The notes below the pieces were generated by a model. The model made no database searches. It was not told where the DNA came from and worked only from the letters and a program-made list of their open reading frames with translations. From assembly GCA_013297745.1 (NCBI GenBank), contig JAAFIM010000010.1, positions 18,028 to 82,027 of the forward strand: 64,000 bases of DNA. The letters run 5' to 3'. Shown piece by piece: positions 26,238 to 33,935 of the stretch. The stretch's first letter is position 1. The number at the start of each line of letters is the position of its first letter. The stretch comes from Chitinophagales bacterium. GTDB taxonomy: Bacteria > Bacteroidota > Bacteroidia > Chitinophagales > Saprospiraceae. The position numbers and the translations under genes were made by a program.

Positions 26238-27356
26238 ATGCGTTTTTCTATCTCCTCGGCTGAATTAAAGGAGCAGCTTCAAATTATCGCGGGCGCAATC
26301 GCCTCCAATCCCGTGCTTCCCATTTTGGAAGATTTTTTGTTTAAAATTACTGAAGATAGCCTTACCATTTTGGGTTCGGATTTGGAAGTATTTATCAGCG
26401 CGGAATTGGCGATACAATCCACAGGCGCGGCGAATGTGGCTATTCCCGCCAAAATTTTGTTGGATACGCTCAAACAATTGCCCACCCAACCAATTACTTT
26501 CAACATTGATTTGGAAAATTTCGCCATTTCTATCCAATCTTCCAACGGTAAATACGAACTGGCGGGCGAAAATGGGGACGATTATCCCCGTTTGCCTCAA
26601 GCCGACACGACCAGCGAGGTAAATATCCCCGCCGCGTTATTGTTGAGAGGTTTGGGTGCTACAGCTTTCGCAACCAGTTCGGACGAATTGCGCCCAGCTA
26701 TGACGGGTGTTTTGACCAAATTGGAACCGCAAAGTATTTCGTTCGTGGCTACAGACGCGCACAAGTTGGTAAAACACACCTTCAACGAGATAGAATCGGG
26801 CATCAACACCCAGTTTATTATCCCCCGCAAAGCTATCAATTTGTTGGGTAAAGCGTTGACCAACAGCAGTTTGGAGGTTACTATCAAATACTCGCGCAAT
26901 AATGCGTTCTTTTTCTTCGGCAATCAAATGTTGTCTTGCCGCTTGATAGATTCCAACTTCCCCGATTACAACGCGGTTATTCCCAAAAACAACCCCAACT
27001 TGTTGCAAATTCAGCGCGTAGATTTGTTGGCTTCGCTCAAACGCATCGCCAACTTCGCCAGCAAAACCACCAATCAGGTAAAATTTAACCTAGCTACAGA
27101 CAGTCTAACTATAGAAGCAGAAGATTTGGATTTTTCCAATAAAGCCACCGAACAATTGCCCTGCCACTACGAGGGCGACGACCTAACTATAGGCTTTAAC
27201 GCTAAGTTTTTGATAGAAATGTTGAACGTGTTGGATTGCGATAATATCCGTATGGAACTTTCCACCCCCAACCGCGCAGGGCTGATAAAACCCGAAGAAA
27301 ATGATATTAACGAAGATTTATTGATGTTGATAATGCCCGTGCTTATCTACGCTTAG
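26238..27356 (+). CDS. dnaN: DNA polymerase III beta subunit (sliding clamp)
   Basis: 372 residues from ATG 26238 (MRFSISSAELKEQLQIIAG), the family start and length; a longer frame from TTG 26133 lies before the -7 box and adds unrelated residues. Three clamp domains are visible: NPVLPILEDFLF, then RPAMTGVL with FVATDAHKLVK, and the C-terminal DNIRMELSTPNRAGLIKPEE followed by LMLIMPVLI, the clamp consensus end. The dimeric ring tethers polymerase III to DNA. No dnaA or recF is next to it here. A terminator follows. Confidence 0.96.
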   Translation: MRFSISSAELKEQLQIIAGAIASNPVLPILEDFLFKITEDSLTILGSDLEVFISAELAIQSTGAANVAIPAKILLDTLKQLPTQPITFNIDLENFAISIQSSNGKYELAGENGDDYPRLPQADTTSEVNIPAALLLRGLGATAFATSSDELRPAMTGVLTKLEPQSISFVATDAHKLVKHTFNEIESGINTQFIIPRKAINLLGKALTNSSLEVTIKYSRNNAFFFFGNQMLSCRLIDSNFPDYNAVIPKNNPNLLQIQRVDLLASLKRIANFASKTTNQVKFNLATDSLTIEAEDLDFSNKATEQLPCHYEGDDLTIGFNAKFLIEMLNVLDCDNIRMELSTPNRAGLIKPEENDINEDLLMLIMPVLIYA

Positions 27357-27380
27357 TAAATTTATCTATAGTAAAACGAA

Positions 27381-27416
27381 AAGCCTCTTCTCCAGCTGGA
27401 AAAGGGGCTTTTTTTT
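27381..27416 (+). terminator. Rho-independent terminator after dnaN
   Basis: GCCTCTT pairs with AAGGGGC around a nested TCCAGCTGGA palindrome, followed by eight T. An almost identical terminator is at 29621-29657. Confidence 0.85.
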
Positions 27417-27510
27417 GTATAAAAAGTTCAAATTTTTGAACAAGCGTATAATTTTTTTCCACCCAACCCGTTTAGCTCAAAATTCTTCATTAAAAAAATA
27501 CTCTTTGGCT

Positions 27511-29613
27511 ATGTTAAAACCCTTTTTTTGTAGCTTTTTGTTAGCTGCAACGGCTTTTTTGCCCGCAAACGCTCAGGAATGGGCGTTCTTTTTGGATAAG
27601 TCTGTAGAACCAGAGCCCGCGCTTGGGTGGGGTTCTCACTATAATTATCATTTTTCTGAAGGTTTAGCTTTTGTCAAGCACAAAGATGCCGATGCTTACG
27701 GTTTTGTGGATAAAACGGGTAAATGGGTTATAGACCCTGTGTTTAAATCCAATTGGGAGCGTCTCTATGGATTAGGCAACTCTAATTTTAGCGAGGGTTT
27801 GGCTTCGGTTTTAGTTTATGATTGGGTTGGTTGCAAAACTGAAAATGAGGGTATGGGTTGTATAGATAAAACGGGTAAATGGGTTATAAAGCCTGTTTTT
27901 AAGCGCATAACCCAATTTTCTGAAGGTTTGGCTGCTGCTTGTATGCCTGGCGGACGTTCTGGTTTTATAGATAAAACGGGTAAATGGGTGGTAGAACCGC
28001 AATTTGCGTCCTTGGGGCATCTTTGCGATGGTTTGGCAGTAGCCCAATCAGAACCTTACGGGCCTTACGGATTTGTGGATAGAACGGGCAAATGGGTAAT
28101 AGAACCTCAGTTTTATGATGTTGGTCGTTTTTCTGATGGTTTGGCTCCTGCTGTGGTAAAACAATACGGCGATTGGGGCTACATAGATAAAACAGGCCAA
28201 TGGGCGATTAAACCAAAATTTGGCGAAGCGTTTGATTTTTCTGAAGGGCTTGCTTTGGTGCGAACTGAAGGCAAAGTGAATAAGTCAGAAGAGGGATATG
28301 CTTATATCAACAAATCGGGTAAAATAGCTTGGGGGGACGTAGAACTGCATTATCATTATTTCCGCCCGCTAAAACAGGGTTTAATAGCAGAGCCTTCCAA
28401 TGGCAAATTTGGCTATCTTGATGCTACTGGCAAATGGGTTATTAAACCCACTTTTCGTATGTTAGGCAATTTTCACGAGGGGCTGGCTTATGCTGAAGAT
28501 GCGGAAACGGGTAGAAGTGGGTTTATCAGACACCCAACTAATCCCAATCCTGACCCAAAACCTAATCCCGACCCCAAACCTAATCCTATAGGGGAAAAAA
28601 CGCCAGTTATTCAATGGGAAAGTCCACAATCGGGGGAAATAACGACCAAAAATTCAACCTTTAACGTGAGTGCTTGTGTACAATCGCCCACAGAGGTTAA
28701 AAATGTGCAGCTATATCTCAACGGCAAACTGCAGACTACAAAAGGGTTTATCGTGGAAGAAGATTGCAAATATCAACTCGCCACTACTATCAATCTCAAC
28801 AAAGGCCAAAATGAAATTTATATAATGGCTTCCAATTCAGCAGGTAGCGGCAAGTCAGCGAGTTGTTTCATCAATTATCAAACCGACCAACCCAATCCCA
28901 AACCTAATCCCGTTTCTGCTGGCAATTATCACGCGCTTTTGATAGGGGTAAATGAGTATCAAAATATGGGCGATTTGCGCAATCCTATAGCGGATATGGA
29001 AAAAATGCAGGATATTTTGACCAATATCTACACTTTTGAAGCTGATGATGTGCGCTTGTTAAAAAATCCCAGCAAACAGCAGATTGTTACGGAGATTAGC
29101 AACTTACAAAACCGACTTGGCGAAAAAGACCATTTAATCATTTTCTTCTCAGGACACGGCACAGAGTACAACAAAGAGGGTTATTGGCTGCCAGCAGATG
29201 CAGAAAGTAGCAAAGGAGGCAGCAAATGGTTGGCTTATTCGGAAATACTCACTTATATCCGCAAGTTCAAAGCTAAACATATCCTGCTAATGGGCGATGC
29301 TTGTTACAGCGGTAGTATGGTGTTGGGCGATAATATGATGCAAGAACGCACTTGCGAGATTTTGGATAAATTAACCAGCAGACGGATTATCACAGCGGGT
29401 GCAAAAACTGTCGTTCCCGACGAAAGCGTGTTTTTAAACTATTTTTCCAAAGCTTTGCGCGACAATCGCGAAACTTGTATAAGCGCAGAGGATGTTTATC
29501 TGTCTATCAAACAATCCGTTATTTACAACAGCCCCAATAATCACATCCCCCAAAGCGGTATTTTGCCCAACACGGGCGCAGAGGGTGGCGAGTTTATTTT
29601 TAGAAAAAAATAG
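27511..29613 (+). CDS. WG-repeat caspase-like peptidase (orthocaspase), secreted
   Basis: I start at ATG 27511 because it begins a good signal peptide (MLKPFFCSFLLAATAFLPANA); an in-frame TTG at 27415 lies inside the dnaN terminator. The 700-residue product has about seven WG repeats (GFVDKTGKWVI type, about 40-330), a linker of repeated NPDPKPNP, an Ig-like beta domain (about 370-460), and a C-terminal C14 caspase domain (about 475-700). The catalytic dyad is present: H549 in FFSGHG and C598 in DACYSG. Caspase-like peptidases of this type usually cut after Arg/Lys. The combination of WG repeats with an intact caspase in an exported protein is notable. Confidence 0.9.
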   Translation: MLKPFFCSFLLAATAFLPANAQEWAFFLDKSVEPEPALGWGSHYNYHFSEGLAFVKHKDADAYGFVDKTGKWVIDPVFKSNWERLYGLGNSNFSEGLASVLVYDWVGCKTENEGMGCIDKTGKWVIKPVFKRITQFSEGLAAACMPGGRSGFIDKTGKWVVEPQFASLGHLCDGLAVAQSEPYGPYGFVDRTGKWVIEPQFYDVGRFSDGLAPAVVKQYGDWGYIDKTGQWAIKPKFGEAFDFSEGLALVRTEGKVNKSEEGYAYINKSGKIAWGDVELHYHYFRPLKQGLIAEPSNGKFGYLDATGKWVIKPTFRMLGNFHEGLAYAEDAETGRSGFIRHPTNPNPDPKPNPDPKPNPIGEKTPVIQWESPQSGEITTKNSTFNVSACVQSPTEVKNVQLYLNGKLQTTKGFIVEEDCKYQLATTINLNKGQNEIYIMASNSAGSGKSASCFINYQTDQPNPKPNPVSAGNYHALLIGVNEYQNMGDLRNPIADMEKMQDILTNIYTFEADDVRLLKNPSKQQIVTEISNLQNRLGEKDHLIIFFSGHGTEYNKEGYWLPADAESSKGGSKWLAYSEILTYIRKFKAKHILLMGDACYSGSMVLGDNMMQERTCEILDKLTSRRIITAGAKTVVPDESVFLNYFSKALRDNRETCISAEDVYLSIKQSVIYNSPNNHIPQSGILPNTGAEGGEFIFRKK

Positions 29614-29620
29614 TTATAAA

Positions 29621-29657
29621 AAAAGCCTCTTCTCCAGCTGGAAAAGGGGCTTTTTTT
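29621..29657. terminator. Bidirectional terminator between the WG-caspase and LRR genes
   Basis: The hairpin (GCCTCTT/AAGGGGC with inner TCCAGCTGGA) has A tracts on the left and T tracts on the right, so it can end both the plus-strand caspase gene and the minus-strand LRR gene, whose stop it touches. Confidence 0.8.
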
Positions 29658-30474
29658 AATGGCAAAACTTCAAATTAGGGGGTAATTTTTGGGGTATTTC
29701 TTCCAATGGGTTAAAATGACAATACAAGCGCCTTAATTTACTGCTGAATGCTGGCAATTTTTTAATCTTATTGAAAGAGCATACAATTTCTATCAAATTA
29801 TCAGATATTTTGGGCAAACTTGTTATCTCGTTATTGCTACAATTTAAAGTTATCAATTTTTCGGGTAAAATATCGGGCAAAGTTTCTATCTTATTATGAC
29901 TACAGTTGAAAGTTTCTATATTATTGGGTAAAATGTTAGGTAAAGCTTCGATTTCGTTATAACTACAATCAAACTCAATTAACGTTTCGGGCAGAAAATC
30001 GGGTAGACTGGTGATTTGGTTATGGCTACATTCAAAAATTATCAGCCTTTCAGGCAAAGAACTTGGCAAACTGCTAATACTGTTGTTGTTACAATAAAGA
30101 TACTCTAAGTTAGGGGGTAAATGGGGGAGTTTTTTTATATTTTGATTATCTTCACAATACAAACTGCTTAAATTGATGGGTAAATTTGAGGGTAATTCCT
30201 CGTAGGGGTAATTGTTTAGATGTAGTTCTTCTACTGTTGAGGGCAAGTACAAAGGCCAGAAATCTGCGTTATCCTCATCCAATATCAGTAGGTGGATATT
30301 GAAATCTTGGGGAGTGTATATGCCAAAAGTAGGATAAGATTTTTGCTCAAGATATGCTTGTAAATCCCAATGGATGCTGGCTGCTAATTGTTCAGCTAAA
30401 TTTATATTGTCAGTATCTCCTGTGCATAATAATAGCATAATTTTGTGCTGTTCAGTTGATAAATTAGTATCCAT
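29656..30474 (-). CDS. Leucine-rich-repeat protein (LPX type), short paralogue
   Basis: I use ATG 30474 (272 residues, MDTNLSTEQHK); an upstream GTG at 30513 would fall in the terminator of the preceding gene. An N-terminal helical cap (LLCTGDTDNINLAEQLA...WDLQAYLEQ) is shared with the two longer LRR proteins at 53349 and 54968. About nine repeats of 20-21 residues follow, with the bacterial LPX consensus LPxxLPxxLxxLxCxxNxIxx and a cysteine in almost every repeat. No signal peptide and no catalytic domain. Probably a cytoplasmic protein-binding scaffold. Confidence 0.85.
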   Translation of the reverse strand: MDTNLSTEQHKIMLLLCTGDTDNINLAEQLAASIHWDLQAYLEQKSYPTFGIYTPQDFNIHLLILDEDNADFWPLYLPSTVEELHLNNYPYEELPSNLPINLSSLYCEDNQNIKKLPHLPPNLEYLYCNNNSISSLPSSLPERLIIFECSHNQITSLPDFLPETLIEFDCSYNEIEALPNILPNNIETFNCSHNKIETLPDILPEKLITLNCSNNEITSLPKISDNLIEIVCSFNKIKKLPAFSSKLRRLYCHFNPLEEIPQKLPPNLKFCH

Positions 30475-30493
30475 TTGCGAGTTTTTTTTATGA

Positions 30494-30540
30494 AAAAAGG
30501 TTAAAAATATCACATTTAATAAGGATATTTTTAACCTTTT
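30494..30540 (-). terminator. Terminator after rlmB (minus strand)
   Basis: A 14-bp perfect inverted repeat (AGGTTAAAAATATC on one arm) with a T tract on the minus strand, between the rlmB stop and the LRR start. Confidence 0.75.
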
Positions 30541-30572
30541 TGATTTTTTATAGATTAGTTTTTAAAAATATC

Positions 30573-31355
30573 TTACTGCAAACGTTGGCGCATTACCTCG
30601 TACAACACCATACCTGTAGCCACAGAAACGTTGTAAGAATCGGTTTTGCCGACCATAGGAATGCGGAAAGTGCCATTCAATTCTTTGAGTAGGTCATAAT
30701 TTACCCCGCGACCTTCAGCGCCCATAACTATAGCTATAGGGCGTTTGAAAGCGGTTTCATAAAGCATCGTTTTGCCTTTCATATCGGCTGCCAAAAGCTC
30801 AATTTCATTCCGTTGTAGATATTCCACAGCAGTTTGCAAGCTCGACACACGACAAACGGGCAATATATTCAACGCACCAGCTGAAGTTTTCATCGCATCG
30901 GCGTTGATAGCGGCTATATTTTTTTTAGAAACTATCAAAGCGTGAGCGCCAGCCAATTCAGCCGAGCGGGCTATAGCACCCACATTTCGCACGTCTGTAA
31001 TCCCGTCCAATAGCACAAATAAAGGCGTTTCCCCTTTGGCCAAAACTTCGGGTAAAATATCCTCCAAATTTTGATACACAATGGGCGAAACTATACCAAT
31101 AATGCCTTGGTGGTTGTTGCTGGTGATGGTATATAATTTCTCTTTGGGTACAACCTGCAACGGGATGTTGGCTGCTTTGCAGAGATTACGAACTTCTTTT
31201 TCAAAATCGCCCCGCGTGCCTACCTGCATCATAATTTTTTCAAACTGTTTGCCCACTTCCAAAGCGTCCAGAACAGGGTGTCTTCCGTAAATTATCTCGC
31301 CCGAAAACTCCTCGCGGTCTCCATCTTGGGCTTTTTTATAAGGTTTATGTTCCAT
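30573..31355 (-). CDS. rlmB: 23S rRNA (guanosine-2'-O-)-methyltransferase, TrmH/RlmB family
   Basis: 260 residues. The N-terminal substrate-binding domain has EIIYGRHPVLDALEVGKQF; the SPOUT domain has the three knot motifs LDGITDVRNVGAIARSAE, AIVMGAEGRGV and IPMVGKTDSYNVSVATGMVLYE. This fits RlmB, which methylates the ribose of G2251 in 23S rRNA, although other TrmH-type tRNA/rRNA methylases are close. It lies 39 bp after gldD on the same strand and is probably transcribed with the ssb-gldE-gldD unit. Confidence 0.88.
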   Translation of the reverse strand: MEHKPYKKAQDGDREEFSGEIIYGRHPVLDALEVGKQFEKIMMQVGTRGDFEKEVRNLCKAANIPLQVVPKEKLYTITSNNHQGIIGIVSPIVYQNLEDILPEVLAKGETPLFVLLDGITDVRNVGAIARSAELAGAHALIVSKKNIAAINADAMKTSAGALNILPVCRVSSLQTAVEYLQRNEIELLAADMKGKTMLYETAFKRPIAIVMGAEGRGVNYDLLKELNGTFRIPMVGKTDSYNVSVATGMVLYEVMRQRLQ

Positions 31356-31394
31356 TATTATAAATAAATTAAAATCAATTGAAAAGATGAAAAG

Positions 31395-32027
31395 TTAATT
31401 TTTCCACTCGAAAGAGTTGAGTATGCCCATCATATCCGATTTGACAAACTCCACTATGGGCGCGAGCGAATCTGGATTGGGGCGGTTGCGAAAGTACAAA
31501 GACGCGCGTACAGCATGGCGGCTGCTGTCGGTGAGTACGAATTGGAAGGGAGAAGCCACATAGCCTTCTATATTATACAAAACCCCATAGACGTTTTTTT
31601 CGCGGCGGTTGATGGTCAAATCTTCGTTGAGGCTGGCTTTGGGGTTGTGTTCTTCCGACATTTTGTAAGCATCGCGATACACTTTAAAAATTTTTTGTTC
31701 CAACGAATCCCCGCTAATGTCCGTATAAGTAAAGTGAATATCCCCGTTGAGGTTGGGCATATACAGATTGAACCAGCAAGCGTGTTTGGTGGCTTGGTTG
31801 ATAAATAGCGTATCTTGTTCAAACCGCATATATGTTGGATATTCAAACGAAAAATTGCAATAACCAATATCAAATTTGGTATATTCTCGCTTGGGTAAAT
31901 TAAATTTTGGAAAAGAGCGCGGTTTTGGGTAATAAATAGGCTCTTCTTTGCAGGCTGAAAAATGAATACACAAAATCGCTAAACAGCTAAATATCAGCGT
32001 TTTGTTAAATAATAGGTTAAAAATCAT
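31395..32027 (-). CDS. gldD: Gliding motility lipoprotein GldD
   Basis: 210 residues with a lipoprotein signal ending HFSAC, then the GldD pattern YYPKPRSFPKFNLPKREY, CNFSFEYPTYM and SPFQFVLTDSSRHAVRASLYF. GldD is needed for gliding and type IX secretion in Flavobacterium johnsoniae; its exact role is unclear. It overlaps gldE by 11 bp, and the order ssb-gldE-gldD is conserved in the phylum. Its presence fits the T9SS sorting domain at the left edge. Confidence 0.93.
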   Translation of the reverse strand: MIFNLLFNKTLIFSCLAILCIHFSACKEEPIYYPKPRSFPKFNLPKREYTKFDIGYCNFSFEYPTYMRFEQDTLFINQATKHACWFNLYMPNLNGDIHFTYTDISGDSLEQKIFKVYRDAYKMSEEHNPKASLNEDLTINRREKNVYGVLYNIEGYVASPFQFVLTDSSRHAVRASLYFRNRPNPDSLAPIVEFVKSDMMGILNSFEWKN

Positions 32028-33378
32028 CTGGTATATTAGAGGTTTGGTTTTGGGATAAAATAGTTAGCCGCACGCGTACAATTTTGCGCTCGTTGGCTTC
32101 CAAAATGGTAAATTCTAACTCTTCAAATTGGATAATTTCCCCCTTTTGGGGCATTTGTTGGTATAAAATAAGCAACAGACCCGCCAAAGTTTCGCTGTCT
32201 TGGCGCAAATCAACAAACCGTTCTGGGTCTATTTGGGTGATTTCCAACATAGTTTCCAACGATACAGTCGCTTGAAAGATAAAATTTTTATCATCAATAA
32301 TTTGATACAATTCAAGTTCAGGCTCATCAAACTCATCGTCAATTTCGCCCACTATATTTTCCAACACGTCTTCCAAGGTAATTATACCTGTGGTTTGTCC
32401 AAACTCATCAATAACGACCGCTAAATGCTGTTTTTCTAGCTGAAAATCTGCCAATAAATCGTCTAATTTTTTATTTTCGGGTACAAAATAGGGTTCGCGG
32501 ATAACTGTGTCTATTTTCCATTTATCGCTTTGAGACAAATACCAAATCACATCTCTAAAGTGCAAAATACCTACTATAGTGTCCAAATCTTCTTCATAAA
32601 CAGGCAATCTTGAATAAGCGGAATGGCGAAAAGTTGCTATTATTTCTTCAAAACTATCCGTTTTGGCTACAGCTATTATTTCTCCACGGGTGCGCATAGC
32701 CGAACGAACCATTTTATTGGCAAATTTGACCAAACTTTTTATCATATTGACTTCGCGCTGGGCATATTGGGTTTTATTCATCGCAATATCAATCACTTGT
32801 TCTATATCTTGCTGGCTAACTTCTGTATGTTGGGTCAAATTTAAGCGTTTTTTAATCCGTTTTTCTATCAATTGGGTAAAATTGACGAGTACAAAATTGG
32901 CTGGGCTGCTAAAAAATTGGATAATTCGCACAAAATTACTTAAACCCATCGCAAGCTCAATAGGCTTTTGGCTTCCGTATAGTTTGGGGGCAATTTCTCC
33001 CACGCATACAATAAGCAGCCAAGCGATAAAAAATTGGATAATGGATATATATTCACTTGTAAAACAATCATTTAGCAATAATCCAACAACCAAAACAATA
33101 GCTATATTGACAAATGTATTGGTTACCAAAAGGGTTGAAAGTAATGGTTTGGAACGTTCTAAAAAGGTCAAAACCAAAGCCGCTTGCGGTTTATTACTTT
33201 TTTGTAAAATAAAAATATCAGCAGGTTGCAAGGAAAAATACGCCATTTCGGCAGCCGAAATAATGGCAGAGATGACCAATAAAATGACCAACAAAATCAA
33301 ATTTAACCCAATTTCTACCATTGGATTTATCCATAAAAGGGAAAAAAACGCTTGAAAACTATCGGAGTCCGAGTCCAT
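32017..33378 (-). CDS. gldE: Gliding motility-associated protein GldE (CNNM/CorC-type with CBS domains)
   Basis: 453 residues. An N-terminal DUF21 membrane domain with three to four helices (LILLVILLVISAIISAAEMAY at the start) is followed by a CBS pair (about 220-345, with MRTRGEIIAVAK, SRLPVYEEDLDTIVGILHFRD and AVVIDEFGQTTGIITLEDVLE) and a C-terminal CorC/HlyC transporter-associated domain with EIVGEIDDEFDEPE. The family includes ion-transport-linked proteins; GldE supports gliding together with GldD. It follows ssb by 32 bp. Confidence 0.93.
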   Translation of the reverse strand: MDSDSDSFQAFFSLLWINPMVEIGLNLILLVILLVISAIISAAEMAYFSLQPADIFILQKSNKPQAALVLTFLERSKPLLSTLLVTNTFVNIAIVLVVGLLLNDCFTSEYISIIQFFIAWLLIVCVGEIAPKLYGSQKPIELAMGLSNFVRIIQFFSSPANFVLVNFTQLIEKRIKKRLNLTQHTEVSQQDIEQVIDIAMNKTQYAQREVNMIKSLVKFANKMVRSAMRTRGEIIAVAKTDSFEEIIATFRHSAYSRLPVYEEDLDTIVGILHFRDVIWYLSQSDKWKIDTVIREPYFVPENKKLDDLLADFQLEKQHLAVVIDEFGQTTGIITLEDVLENIVGEIDDEFDEPELELYQIIDDKNFIFQATVSLETMLEITQIDPERFVDLRQDSETLAGLLLILYQQMPQKGEIIQFEELEFTILEANERKIVRVRLTILSQNQTSNIPDDF

Positions 33379-33410
33379 ATATATAATTTTAGGATAAAAA
33401 ACAAGCCCAG

Positions 33411-33839
33411 CTAAAACGGTAAATCATCGCTAGCTGCTGCATTTTCTTTGTTTTGATTGTTATTGATAAAGCCGCCTATTGTGGGTGCTGCGTTGGTTTC
33501 GGGGTTGGTTTGGGGTTCTGTTTTGCTCATAATTCGATATTTATCAGCTACAATTTCGGTGATTTCTCGCTCCCGTCCGTCTGCGTCACGCCATTTTCTG
33601 TATGTCAATTTGCCTTCTATAAATACCAAATAACCCGATTTTAAATTTTTTTCGGCTCTTTGGGCTAATTCTCGCCAAAGCACGATATTGTGCCATTCTG
33701 TAGATTCTATCCAATCGCCTTCTTTTTGATAATAATCCGAAGTGGCTAAACTGAACTTGGCAAAAACGACCCCGTTTTCAAAGTAGCGGATTTCTGGGTT
33801 TTTGCCCAAACGACCCACTAAAGTAACCCGATTTATCAT
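33411..33839 (-). CDS. ssb: Single-stranded DNA-binding protein
   Basis: 142 residues. OB-fold signature from residue 1: MINRVTLVGRLGKNPEIRY, then FSLATSDYY, EWHNIVLWRELAQRAEKNLK and GYLVFIEGKLTYRKW. A Asn/Thr-rich tail ends in the acidic tip DDLPF that recruits partner proteins. It would bind single-stranded DNA in replication and repair as a tetramer. It starts the minus-strand ssb-gldE-gldD block. Confidence 0.96.
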   Translation of the reverse strand: MINRVTLVGRLGKNPEIRYFENGVVFAKFSLATSDYYQKEGDWIESTEWHNIVLWRELAQRAEKNLKSGYLVFIEGKLTYRKWRDADGREREITEIVADKYRIMSKTEPQTNPETNAAPTIGGFINNNQNKENAAASDDLPF

Positions 33840-33878
33840 AAATTTTTATTTTGGTTGAATTTTGCCACAAAAAAACAG

Positions 33879-33886
33879 TATTTTTG
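33879..33886 (+). promoter_or_regulatory. -7 box for the two-component operon
   Basis: TATTTTTG followed by CCAC, 50 bp before ATG 33936. It also argues against the longer TTG start at 33855, which is upstream of it. Confidence 0.6.
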
Positions 33887-33935
33887 CCACAATTTTAACA
33901 AAAGTCTATATTTATATCAAAATAAGTTGAAAATA

